DNA of 47,039 bases from Tannerellaceae bacterium (GTDB taxonomy: Bacteria > Bacteroidota > Bacteroidia > Bacteroidales > Tannerellaceae): NCBI GenBank assembly GCA_021203545.1, contig JAJQAZ010000172.1, forward strand, positions 1 to 47,039, given 5' to 3'. Below are positions 16,550 to 24,960 of the stretch, piece by piece (position 1 is the first letter of the stretch; each line of letters begins with the position of its first letter). The position numbers and the translations under genes are program-made. The notes below the pieces were generated by a model. The model saw only the letters and a list, made by a program, of their open reading frames with translations, was not told the origin of the DNA and did no database searches.

Positions 16550-17002
16550 TCAGCTGTTTTCAATTGTTAATCCTTCATGGGCAATTTCGAGTGTTTCTAC
16601 TGCCACTTCGTTGCCGTCTGATTTCATATCGGTACCGGTTATCTTAGTGGGCCATGCGTTTTTGAGTGCCCAAACCATAGTCGGATTTCCTTCTTCATCA
16701 AGTAACTTGATGGTTGCATCTTCCCTTTTTATGGTATTCATTTTAATGGTATTGAACCAATCCCAGAATTTATTATCACCTTTGAAAATGCCTTTCTTCA
16801 GGGTGACATTCCCATACTTCTTGATTCCCGGCATTTTTATTGTTGAAAAATCGGGACTATTGCCGTGGCGGTATTCAATGACCTGTGCTTCCACGTCCAA
16901 ACCTGATACTTCCTGAAAAGTGGCCTCCGCCAACGTGGCTATTTCTACCGTAAAGTAAAATTTCGGTAATGGCCATACATTATCCTGTGCTTCTCCTGCC
17001 AT
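16550..17002 (-). CDS. Tube protein 1 (Pvc1-like)
   Basis: A 150-aa gp19-family inner-tube protein. It starts MAGEAQDNVWPLPKFYFTVEI and has the conserved FQEVSGLDVEAQVIEYRHG (about 30-48), KKGIFKGDNKFWDWFN and ALKNAWPTKITGTDMKSDGNEVAVETLEIAHEG. This is the main inner tube stacked inside the sheath. The frame is complete and well conserved in appearance, in contrast with the broken hub and assembly genes. Confidence 0.93.
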   Translation of the reverse strand: MAGEAQDNVWPLPKFYFTVEIATLAEATFQEVSGLDVEAQVIEYRHGNSPDFSTIKMPGIKKYGNVTLKKGIFKGDNKFWDWFNTIKMNTIKREDATIKLLDEEGNPTMVWALKNAWPTKITGTDMKSDGNEVAVETLEIAHEGLTIENS

Positions 17003-17010
17003 AATAAAAC

Positions 17011-17131
17011 CCCCTATCCCCCTAAAGGGGGGATTTAATTTGTTTTAATTGTTATAATTTTGTTTTATAAAATATACGCTTATCTTAATGACTAACCCAT
17101 CCTTACCCCCCCCTTAGGGGGCTGGGGGTTA
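17011..17131. repeat. C-rich inverted repeat pair between tube and sheath
   Basis: CCCCCTAAAGGGGGG at 17018-17032 and a second C7..G5 palindrome at 17106-17126 flank an AT-rich middle. It resembles C-rich repeats scattered in Bacteroidetes intergenic DNA (inference). The right edge reaches the sheath stop codon, and the stems could attenuate transcription between sheath and tube. Confidence 0.55.
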
Positions 17132-18616
17132 GCTCTTCTGCATCTGCTGCTGAAAGGTAATTTCTATAAATTCTGCCGGACGTACGATTGCGACCAACAC
17201 TGTAATACGCATAATTCCCTCCAGTATATCTTCCGGTGTCATGGTATCACCTAATCCGATATGTACACTATAAGCATCGTCGGGAACAGCACCGGCCAGG
17301 CCTCCGCGTTTCCATATTCCATTCAGAAAGTTGGAGATCATACTCTTTACATTGACCCAGGTGTTTGCCTCGTTCGGATCGAATACATATGCACGGGCTG
17401 CATTTTTAACTGATTCCTGCAACATGATCATGGTACGGCGTACGTTGATATATCTCCAATCCAACGAATTACCATCTAGGGTTCGTGCACCCCATACTTT
17501 GATGCCTTCACCGGTAAACGTACGAATAGCATTTACTGATTTACCACTTAACGGGACATTGAGATCTTCCTGTTCATCATGTGAAATATTGACTGCCGGA
17601 CTGATGGCTGTTGCTACTCCTACATTAGCAGGTGCTTTCCAGACACCTTTTGTATTGTCGACCATGGTAAATATACCAGCCATGGCTGCGGATACCGGCA
17701 ATAAATTTAACGTCAGCCGCATCTCTTTCATTATATCTCTGTATAAAGAGCTTATTTGGGAAAGGACTTTATGGAGTGTTGATTTCTCTACATCTTCCAA
17801 TCCCTCCTGCAATGTTTCCAGATAAGAGGTAATCTGTTCTTTTTTTGTGTCGGGCAGAACCATTGTACCCAGTTCTTCCGTTAGTAAATCTTTTAATTGT
17901 TCTATATCCAAATTTTCATAGTTCAACTCATTTTCCTGCACGATCGAGGTATTCAGCCATGGATAATAAGCGGCACCAAAATCAAGAAATTCTATTCCTA
18001 TACTTTCCCTGAACTGATTAACCATATCTCCGTCCGGATCTTTACGGTCCTTGTAGCCGTTGTAAATATCCAACAGAGCGAACCGGTTACGCATTTCATA
18101 GCCACAATGTTTTATCATGACCTGTTGCAGGGCATAACAATCGTTGGCATCTCCCAAAACTACTGCTTCGGGTATGACTATCATGGTGGGTTTCTGTTCC
18201 TTTATCAAAGGGATTATACCATGTTCCAGTTTATCTTTTTCTACCCCGCCGGAATAATCTCCCACAGAGACTATATAACAAGGCCCTCCGCCATTGGCAT
18301 AAAAGAGCAGCATGCTGTAATAAAGGATAAAAGGATCTTTACGTTTTAACAGGTAATGTTTCCCATTAAAAAAGAGGTTGCCTTCCGTCCCACTTTCCAA
18401 AATCTCAAACTTTGGTTTGGGAGCCGCACCATAATAGGAACGGAACTCTGCCATAGAAGTTATTCGCCACGGTTGGTTTACAAGTGACTTGTTTCCATTG
18501 GCTGCCTTTTCCGTATAGCCAACAAATACAGGTACGGCTGTTGCTACTTCGACGACAGAATTGGGAAAAGCATTCTTTTCCACAATATATACGCCGGGTG
18601 TTTTCATCGCACACAT
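17129..18616 (-). CDS. Contractile tail sheath protein (Pvc2-4-like)
   Basis: A 495-aa protein (492 if the second ATG at 18607 is used). The N-terminal KTPGVYIVEKNAFPNSVVEVATAVPVFVGYTEKA is the family signature. The C-terminal half has GIKVWGARTLDGNSLDWRYINVRRTMIM, then VFDPNEANTWVNVK and ITVLVAIVRPAEFIEITFQQQMQ, the handshake domain. It forms the contractile outer tube. Only one sheath gene is present. A GAGAAA sequence precedes the first ATG and supports that start. Confidence 0.95.
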   Translation of the reverse strand: MCAMKTPGVYIVEKNAFPNSVVEVATAVPVFVGYTEKAANGNKSLVNQPWRITSMAEFRSYYGAAPKPKFEILESGTEGNLFFNGKHYLLKRKDPFILYYSMLLFYANGGGPCYIVSVGDYSGGVEKDKLEHGIIPLIKEQKPTMIVIPEAVVLGDANDCYALQQVMIKHCGYEMRNRFALLDIYNGYKDRKDPDGDMVNQFRESIGIEFLDFGAAYYPWLNTSIVQENELNYENLDIEQLKDLLTEELGTMVLPDTKKEQITSYLETLQEGLEDVEKSTLHKVLSQISSLYRDIMKEMRLTLNLLPVSAAMAGIFTMVDNTKGVWKAPANVGVATAISPAVNISHDEQEDLNVPLSGKSVNAIRTFTGEGIKVWGARTLDGNSLDWRYINVRRTMIMLQESVKNAARAYVFDPNEANTWVNVKSMISNFLNGIWKRGGLAGAVPDDAYSVHIGLGDTMTPEDILEGIMRITVLVAIVRPAEFIEITFQQQMQKS

Positions 18617-18634
18617 AGGTTTCTCATTTTTTGT

Positions 18635-19330
18635 TTATAAATAAATATATGTTGTTATTGTATCCGGTTTTCCGGTAACAGAGAGTTCCCCCCCCGGTGA
18701 AGGGGATGGAATTGACTCATATAAAATGCGTTCCCGTCCATTTTTCTTCTCTTTGAGTTGTAACTGAAAAGAATAGCGGTTTTTAAGTGGAATCTTTTCT
18801 GTGGATATACTCCGGAAAACGGGAGAATGATTTATCCAATTGATCTTTTGCATGGTAGTAAACCGTATATAGTCTCTCCTTTCGCGGATGGTCCACTCAC
18901 TATCCGGAGTGTCTTTCTGTAAAAAAACAAGACATTCCCAATAGGCCTCTTTTGCTTTTATAGTCCACTCTATTTCCTTCGGGCCCGATCGTATAGGTAT
19001 AGATAAAATACGCCAGATACCCGGCTTTTGGGTGGTATACAACTTACAGGATACTCCTGAAAAGATTGCGTCATCGACTGATACATAATGAAAAAGAGTA
19101 GATTGGGGTTGTATTTCAAATTCGATCTGTTCCATTGGTTCGATCTCTTTTCCACTACTTAAAACAGTCCAGTAATTTTCTTTTATTTTCTTAAAAAGCA
19201 AACCATTGCGGCGAAAGAAACGGGATGTTTCCGGCATAGGTACAAGAGTTACCGGAAAGGTTGTTTCTTCAAAATACGTGTGTATGCCCTTTAAAGAAAG
19301 CCAGACTGTATATATAGATGTGTTATTCAT
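18635..19330 (-). CDS. eCIS-associated protein of unknown function
   Basis: A 231-aa protein, not recognised. It appears beta-rich, with no membrane segment or signal peptide. The ATG at 19330 is preferred because it overlaps the stop of the DUF4255 gene by 8 bp (ATGAATAA); an in-frame upstream ATG at 19354 lies deeper in that gene. Being between cap and sheath and translationally coupled, it is likely a structural or cap-associated part of the particle (inference). Confidence 0.6.
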   Translation of the reverse strand: MNNTSIYTVWLSLKGIHTYFEETTFPVTLVPMPETSRFFRRNGLLFKKIKENYWTVLSSGKEIEPMEQIEFEIQPQSTLFHYVSVDDAIFSGVSCKLYTTQKPGIWRILSIPIRSGPKEIEWTIKAKEAYWECLVFLQKDTPDSEWTIRERRDYIRFTTMQKINWINHSPVFRSISTEKIPLKNRYSFQLQLKEKKNGRERILYESIPSPSPGGELSVTGKPDTITTYIYL

Positions 19331-19868
19331 ACCGGTCAGCCGTTTGTGTAACAATCGTGTTTAACTGTCTTATTTCACCGGCATTAGCTGTCAATACTCT
19401 GATCTTACAGACTACAGAAGGGTAATAATGGCTACCGCAGATGCTCCACAGGTTGGATAACTCACTAAAAGAGAGGTTTACCGGTTCGATTGCTAATGTA
19501 ATGCCGGACTGCTTCGGAAGGAATGTATGCGTTTTCTGCAGGAAAAGGATTACCGACGAGAGAACCTGTAGAGATTCTTCGTATTGTTTTTCCGAATATA
19601 TAGCAGCTATTAATACATACAGGTTTAACAACCATGACGGAGAACTTTTTGACGAATGGGAGGCTCCCAAAGTTTTCCGGTTAAAGGCAATCCCGGCACC
19701 GGTTTCACGCTCTACATTGGTAAGAACCAAACAAATCTCATTTCCGGGATTTTGAGGTGAAATAGTATGCAGGGGTTTTACAGAAACCATTTCACGCTGT
19801 ATCTGAAATTCTTTTTTCAAATAAGCGCCTAACTGAACCGATAAAGTAGATAATGTTGTTCTTATCAT
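19323..19868 (-). CDS. DUF4255 / Pvc16-like tail terminator
   Basis: A 181-aa protein. The N-terminal IRTTLSTLSVQLGAYLKKEF, the central SPSWLLNLYVLIAAIYSEKQYEESLQVLSSVILFLQ and NLSFSELSNLWSICGSHYYPSVVCKIR (about 130-156) match DUF4255, the eCIS cap/terminator that ends sheath and tube polymerisation. It is the first clearly recognised gene of the operon, as in other eCIS loci. Confidence 0.9.
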   Translation of the reverse strand: MIRTTLSTLSVQLGAYLKKEFQIQREMVSVKPLHTISPQNPGNEICLVLTNVERETGAGIAFNRKTLGASHSSKSSPSWLLNLYVLIAAIYSEKQYEESLQVLSSVILFLQKTHTFLPKQSGITLAIEPVNLSFSELSNLWSICGSHYYPSVVCKIRVLTANAGEIRQLNTIVTQTADRYE

Positions 19869-19892
19869 GCTTTTTTCGGTTTAAAATAAAAC

Positions 19893-19921
19893 AGGATGGC
19901 GAATTTTTAGTTCGCCATCCT
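19893..19921 (-). terminator. 11-bp stem-loop at head of eCIS operon (terminator or attenuator)
   Basis: AGGATGGCGAA and TTCGCCATCCT enclose a 7-nt loop. On the minus strand GTTTTATTTT follows the stem, so it could act as an intrinsic terminator or attenuator. Only about 25 bp lie between it and the DUF4255 start, so transcripts from further upstream must pass it. Confidence 0.6.
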
Positions 19922-19956
19922 ATCCAATCAATAAAATATTTCCTTCTTTTTATCTT

Positions 19957-20124
19957 TTAGCATACACCCGAAGAGATATTAGGATCTGATATATTATCCG
20001 GATTTCCTTTTATATCCTGCGGATTCTCTGTAGGAATTTTATCATTTTTAGGCATCTTTTTATCCTGTACTTCTTTGGAAGTATCCTTCGACATATTTTC
20101 TGCCGCTTTCATGTCTTTATCCAT
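19957..20124 (-). CDS. Small Lys/Asp/Asn-rich ORF upstream of eCIS
   Basis: A 55-aa open frame, MDKDMKAAENMSKD... ending NISSGVC. It is hydrophilic, low in aromatic residues, likely disordered, and ends in a single cysteine. It lies on the same strand directly upstream of the eCIS cap gene, separated by a stem-loop. I do not recognise it. Plausible roles are a leader, chaperone or loaded peptide, but none is shown. Reality as a gene is supported only by position, an ATG and its acidic/basic composition. Confidence 0.45.
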   Translation of the reverse strand: MDKDMKAAENMSKDTSKEVQDKKMPKNDKIPTENPQDIKGNPDNISDPNISSGVC

Positions 20125-20192
20125 TCTCTCGTCGTTTTAAGTTAATACTCTATCATTTTCTTACCTAAAAAAACAACCCAAAATAAAATATA

Positions 20193-20224
20193 GTTGAGTG
20201 GAAAAGGTTAATTATATATATTTG
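20193..20224 (+). promoter_or_regulatory. Bacteroidetes-type promoter for Tricorn-like gene
   Basis: The -7 box TATATTTG (20217-20224) fits TAnnTTTG. A weak -33 box (GTTG, 20193-20196) lies 20 bp upstream. The expected transcript start is about 20 nt before the ATG. Confidence 0.55.
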
Positions 20225-20250
20225 TCATCAACGAATAAACAAACAATGTT

Positions 20251-23200
20251 ATGAAGCTAAGACTTTTCTTTATGGCCGCTCTATTCCTTTCTACAGCGGC
20301 CTTTGCCGGTAATAATCCTTTATGGATGCGTTATCCTGCAATTTCTCCGGATGGTACGACTATCGCTTTTTCCTATCGTGGAGATATTTATACGGTTCCA
20401 GTAACCGGAGGTAAAGCAACCCAGTTAACCACTCATCCGGCACACGATACACAGCCGGTATGGTCGCCGGATAGCAAAAAGATTGCGTTTGCATCTAACC
20501 GGAACGGTAATTTTGATGTATTTGTGATGAACCGGGAAGGTGGTATGCCGAAACAGATCACAAATCATTCAGCTAACGAATATCCCCAAACATTTATTGA
20601 CAATGAAAGAATTCTGTTTACTGCTGCGATTCAACAGGATCATAAAGACATCCAGTTTCCTTCCGGCCTGTTTCCGCAGGTATATGAAATAAATATTAAC
20701 GGAGGCCGCCCTACCCTTTTCTCTTCTCTGGCAATGGAAAGTATTGCCGTAAACAAAGTCGGTAATAGCTATCTCTACCAGGATATAAAAGGATACGAAG
20801 ATCCCTGGCGGAAACATCACCAATCTTCTATTACCCGTGATGTATGGCTCTATTCGTTAAAAGACGGAAAATACTCCAAACAAACTACCTTTAATGGTGA
20901 AGACCGGAATCCGGTATTTGCTCCTGATGGAAATTCTTTCTACTATTTAAGCGAAGAAAAAGGAACATTTAATATATTCAGAAAAGAACTGAACAGTACT
21001 CAAAACCGGCAGATTTCAGCCCATGAGATTCATCCGGTACGATTCCTTACTATTGATGATAAAGGAACTCTGTGTTATGGATATGACGGAGAAATTTATA
21101 CAATTAAAGGAGAAGGCTCGCCGGCAAAAGTGAATATCCGGATCATATCCGATAAAACAGAGAACGATCTGGTACACCGCCTGATCAGCGACGGAGCAAC
21201 AAACCTGGCTGTATCGCCTAACGGCAAAGAGGTGTCTTTTATCGTAAGGGGCGATGTATATGTTACATCTGTGGAATACGAAACTACCCGCCGGATAACC
21301 AATACACCGCAACAGGAACGGAATCTGGAATTCAGCCCGGATGGCCGCTCACTGGTGTATTCGGCAGAACGTGAAGGAAGTTGGGGCATTTATCAATGTT
21401 CGCTGGTAAAAGAGGAGGATAAATATTTTACGTATGCACACGAAATCAAAGAGGAGGCACTTGTGGTATCCGGTATAACATCTTTTCAGCCCTCTTATTC
21501 ACCGGATGGTAAAAAACTGGCTTTTCTGGAAGACCGTACAACTTTAAAAGTAATGGATTTGAAAACGAAACAAGTCCATACTGTATTAGATGGGAAATAT
21601 AATTATTCATATAGCGATGGAGACCAATATTATGCATGGTCGCCGGACAGCAAATGGTTTTTGGTTAAGTTTATTGATACCGGTGGTTGGAATAATACAG
21701 ATATCGCTTTAGTAAATGCCGAAGGTCATAATGATTTCGTTAATCTGACAGAGAGCGGATATTCAGATGTAAATACCAGATGGGTTTTGGATGGAAAAGC
21801 GATGATCTGGTCGTCCGACAGGTCCGGTTACCGCAGCCATGGCAGTTGGGGAGCTCACCGGGATATGTATATCATGTTCTTTAATGGTGAAGCATACGAT
21901 AAATTCAGACTTTCCAAAGAAGAATTAGCACTCACCGAAGAAGAGAAAAAAGACGACAAAGAAGACGCAAAAGAGCCTGCTTCCAAAAAAGGAAAAAAGA
22001 AAGAAAAAACAAAAAAAGATGATAAAAAGGTTGAGCCATTACTGTTTGATCTGGCAAACCGGAAAAACCGGATTATCCGCCTGACCAAACATTCCTCCTC
22101 TCTGGGCGATGCTTTATTAACTCCCAAAGGTGATAAATTGTACTACTTCGCTGCTTTCGAAAAAGGATTTGACCTGTGGAAACAGGATTTTAAAGAAAAC
22201 AGTACCAAACTGCTTATGAAAGATGTGGGTGGTGGGCGTTTGCTGACCGACGAAAAAGGGGAAAATCTGTTCGTCCTGAGCGGTGGCAAACTGAAAAAAC
22301 TGGAAGTAAAAGACAATAAACAAACAGAGATCAGGTTCAAAGCAGAATTTGCATACCGTCCTCCACAGGAACGGGAGTATATATTCAACCATATATGGAA
22401 ACAGGTTGAAGATAAATTCTATGATCCAACCATTCACGGAATAGATTGGAACGGATACAAAACGGCCTATGAAAAATTCCTGCCTCATATCAATAACAAT
22501 TTTGATTTTCAGGAAATGTTGTCTGAATTATTAGGTGAATTAAACGGCTCGCATACCGGAGCCAGATACCGTCCGGGTTCTTCTACTCCCGAAACAGCTA
22601 CATTAGGAGCTTTTTACGACAACGCATATACAGGAAACGGACTGCGAATTGCAGAAATTATTCAGAATGGCCCTCTGACACAGGCTAATACTCAAATTGT
22701 AACCGGAGCGATCATTGAAAAGATAGACGGACAAGCCATTATAGCAGGCGAAGACTATTACCCGCTGTTAAGTGGTAAGGTTGGCAAAAAGATTTTGCTG
22801 TCTGTTTACAATCCGGCTACCGGAAAAAGATTTGAAGAGCAGGTGAAACCTATTGGCTATGGCGAACAGAGCAATCTGCTTTATAAACGCTGGGTTGAAA
22901 ACTGCCGTCAAACAGTAGACCGTTTATCAAACGGACGGATCGGCTATGTACATGTCAGAGGAATGAACAGTGATAGTTTCCGTGAAGTATATTCGGAACT
23001 ATTGGGCCGGTGCCGGAATAAAGAGGCAGTAGTAATAGATACCCGCCACAACGGTGGGGGTTGGCTGCATGATGATCTGGTTACCCTGTTGGCCGGCAAA
23101 GAGTACCAACGGTTTGAACCCCGCGAACAATATATAGGTAGCGATCCTTACAACAAATGGTTAAAACCATCTATTGTTCTGATATGTGAAAACAACTATT

Positions 23201-23484
23201 CGAATGCCCACGGCTTCCCCTGGTTGTATAAAGAATTGGGCATCGGTAAGTTAGTAGGAACCCCTGTTCCCGGAACTATGACAGCTGTATGGTGGGAAAC
23301 ACAAATTGATCCTTCACTGGTATTCGGGATACCACAGGTAGGAGTAAAAGATATGCGCGGTAACTATCTTGAAAATCAGGAACTATATCCGGATATTGAA
23401 ATATATAACTCGCCGGAGGATCAGTTAAAGGGAGAAGACAAACAGTTAGAAGAAGCAGTAAACCAACTGCTGAAAACATTGTAA
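20251..23484 (+). CDS. Exported Tricorn-like S41 protease
   Basis: A 1077-aa protein with a clean signal peptide (MKLRLFFMAALFLSTAAFA). Two WD40/TolB-like beta-propellers occupy about 25-560 (repeated SPDG/SPDSKKIAF motifs). A Lys/Glu/Asp-rich linker spans about 565-605. A tricorn core domain (about 715-775), a PDZ-like domain (about 790-860) and an S41 peptidase domain (about 885-1075) follow. VIDTRHNGGGW fits the oxyanion-hole region, and S984 in NYSNAHGFP is the likely nucleophile. Family members degrade peptides. Export implies action in the periplasm or outside. It is transcribed divergently from the eCIS operon. Confidence 0.9.
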   Translation: MKLRLFFMAALFLSTAAFAGNNPLWMRYPAISPDGTTIAFSYRGDIYTVPVTGGKATQLTTHPAHDTQPVWSPDSKKIAFASNRNGNFDVFVMNREGGMPKQITNHSANEYPQTFIDNERILFTAAIQQDHKDIQFPSGLFPQVYEININGGRPTLFSSLAMESIAVNKVGNSYLYQDIKGYEDPWRKHHQSSITRDVWLYSLKDGKYSKQTTFNGEDRNPVFAPDGNSFYYLSEEKGTFNIFRKELNSTQNRQISAHEIHPVRFLTIDDKGTLCYGYDGEIYTIKGEGSPAKVNIRIISDKTENDLVHRLISDGATNLAVSPNGKEVSFIVRGDVYVTSVEYETTRRITNTPQQERNLEFSPDGRSLVYSAEREGSWGIYQCSLVKEEDKYFTYAHEIKEEALVVSGITSFQPSYSPDGKKLAFLEDRTTLKVMDLKTKQVHTVLDGKYNYSYSDGDQYYAWSPDSKWFLVKFIDTGGWNNTDIALVNAEGHNDFVNLTESGYSDVNTRWVLDGKAMIWSSDRSGYRSHGSWGAHRDMYIMFFNGEAYDKFRLSKEELALTEEEKKDDKEDAKEPASKKGKKKEKTKKDDKKVEPLLFDLANRKNRIIRLTKHSSSLGDALLTPKGDKLYYFAAFEKGFDLWKQDFKENSTKLLMKDVGGGRLLTDEKGENLFVLSGGKLKKLEVKDNKQTEIRFKAEFAYRPPQEREYIFNHIWKQVEDKFYDPTIHGIDWNGYKTAYEKFLPHINNNFDFQEMLSELLGELNGSHTGARYRPGSSTPETATLGAFYDNAYTGNGLRIAEIIQNGPLTQANTQIVTGAIIEKIDGQAIIAGEDYYPLLSGKVGKKILLSVYNPATGKRFEEQVKPIGYGEQSNLLYKRWVENCRQTVDRLSNGRIGYVHVRGMNSDSFREVYSELLGRCRNKEAVVIDTRHNGGGWLHDDLVTLLAGKEYQRFEPREQYIGSDPYNKWLKPSIVLICENNYSNAHGFPWLYKELGIGKLVGTPVPGTMTAVWWETQIDPSLVFGIPQVGVKDMRGNYLENQELYPDIEIYNSPEDQLKGEDKQLEEAVNQLLKTL

Positions 23485-23496
23485 ACAGAAAAATCA

Positions 23497-23591
23497 ACAC
23501 GGAGACACAGAGACACGGAGATTTTTAATTATAATAATTTATAAATATTAATCAGCGTAAATCTGTGTAATCCGTGTAATCTGCGTTCCAT
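23497..23591. repeat. ACACGGAG-type intergenic repeat
   Basis: Direct ACACGGAG/ACACAGAG units at the left and TCTGTGTAATCCGTGTAATCTGCG at the right face each other across an AT-rich middle. The layout looks like an interspersed repeat of unknown type. No gene is visible in this gap. Confidence 0.45.
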
Positions 23592-23616
23592 TTCGCTATT
23601 TTTGACACGATTTGAT

Positions 23617-24621
23617 TTACTCGTTTACTGCGTTTTCTTTGGTGAAACGGATAATTTCATCTATATATCCGAATGCCAAACCGATAACAGTATCCGCACA
23701 ACCATAATAAACAGCCATACGGCGGGTTTCAGGATCATGTAAAGCCGCACAGGGAAATACAACATTTGGTACATCTCCCATACATTCATAATCTTTCTGT
23801 GGAGAAAGAAGGTAAGGACGTGACCGGCAAATTACTTTCCAGGGTTCGTTCAAATCCAGCAACGCCGAACCAAAACTATATACATACCCATTGCACGAAC
23901 GCAGTACTCCGTGATAAATAAGCAACCAACCTTCTGATGTTTCAATAGGAATAGGGCCGGCACCAATCTTCATACATTGCCATGCACTCTCCTCGAATGC
24001 AGCCGGAGCCATCACATGGCGGTGCTTACCCCAGAAACACATATCAGGAGATTCGCTGTAGAATATATCACCAAACGGTGTATGCCCATTATCACTCGGA
24101 CGGCTTAACATTGCAAAATTTCCATTTATCTTACGTGGAAACATGACCCCGTTCCGGTTAAAAGGTAAATAGGCATTCTCTAACTGATGGAATGTTTCGA
24201 AATCGAATGTGTAAGCCACTCCGATCGTCGGACCGTGATAACCGTTACACCAGGTTACATAATAACGGTCTTCAATGAAACACACACGGGGATCGTAAGC
24301 ATATACAAATTCGCCGATCTCTTTATCGTCGCATTGGAACTCCAGTTTCTCTTCTTTTATATTCCAGTTAATACCATCTTTACTGAATCCTACATGCAGG
24401 CGCATCCGGCGACTGGTATCATCACACCGGAACACTCCGGCATATCCGTCTTTAAAAGGTACTACCGCACTATTAAAAACACTGTTGGATGTGGGTAATA
24501 TATCCCGTGGAATTACCGGATTAGCCGAATATCTCCACATCACATCTTTACATCCTTCCGGACGTTCCTCCCAGGGCATACCGGATAATGCAGCCCCCTC
24601 AATCTTCAAACTGTCAAACAT
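23617..24621 (-). CDS. GH130-family glycoside phosphorylase/hydrolase
   Basis: A 334-aa protein with a five-bladed propeller pattern typical of GH130. Visible family features are [23 protein letters not shown] (about 45-67), [20 protein letters not shown] (about 108-127), [20 protein letters not shown] and the final [18 protein letters not shown]130 members act on beta-mannosides, most by phosphorolysis. The exact substrate cannot be read here. No signal peptide, so it is cytoplasmic. It precedes no operon partner closely; the symporter 340 bp upstream on the same strand may supply its substrate (inference). Confidence 0.85.
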   Translation of the reverse strand: MFDSLKIEGAALSGMPWEERPEGCKDVMWRYSANPVIPRDILPTSNSVFNSAVVPFKDGYAGVFRCDDTSRRMRLHVGFSKDGINWNIKEEKLEFQCDDKEIGEFVYAYDPRVCFIEDRYYVTWCNGYHGPTIGVAYTFDFETFHQLENAYLPFNRNGVMFPRKINGNFAMLSRPSDNGHTPFGDIFYSESPDMCFWGKHRHVMAPAAFEESAWQCMKIGAGPIPIETSEGWLLIYHGVLRSCNGYVYSFGSALLDLNEPWKVICRSRPYLLSPQKDYECMGDVPNVVFPCAALHDPETRRMAVYYGCADTVIGLAFGYIDEIIRFTKENAVNE

Positions 24622-24627
24622 ACTTTT

Positions 24628-24662
24628 GAAATGAAAAATGAAAAATGAAGAATGAAAAATAA
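24628..24662 (-). repeat. Heptamer tract upstream of GH130 gene
   Basis: Four GAAAAAT-like units lie immediately 5' of the GH130 start, in the same orientation as the eCIS repeats, but without the core or mini-ORF. Confidence 0.6.
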
Positions 24663-24763
24663 ATATTCACTAGTCATCTTTCGTTGTTATTACTGTTTTA
24701 TATTTCTCTTTGCTATGTTTATACTACTTACCAATATTGCAAACGGGATATCCTACCGAACCT

Positions 24764-24897
24764 CAACCCCGATAGAGGGTTGAACCCTATTATTCAACAC
24801 CCTACCGGGGTTGTACAAGGAGGGGAGTCTTTGCCGCCCCCCCCGGTCGCTGCGCTTCACCGGGGGTTATTCACATTTTACCCTCTTCGGGGTAATC
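24764..24897. repeat. Cluster of GC-rich hairpins (REP-like)
   Basis: CAACCCCG (24764-24771) pairs with CGGGGTTG (24806-24813) around an inner GGTTGAA/TTCAAC pair. Next come C8GG.../CACCGGGGG and TTACCC/GGGGTAA stem-loops. Part of the sequence (GCCGCCCCCCCCGG) recurs at 119-131. These fill most of the 339-bp gap between the symporter and GH130 genes. No gene is visible. Confidence 0.55.
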
Positions 24898-24960
24898 ACT
24901 TATAATTTGTAACTTTATCAAAGAACGATCAGAGTTTTTAACAGACTCTTAAGCGGGGAA

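Noticed and set aside
1568-20124. T6SS or prophage instead of eCIS
   Set aside because: There are no TssJLM membrane-complex genes, capsid, terminase or integrase; DUF4255, DUF5908-like, LysM and AAA+ genes fit eCIS.
24684-24905. 73-aa ORF
   Set aside because: It reads through a cluster of hairpins and shows no protein features.
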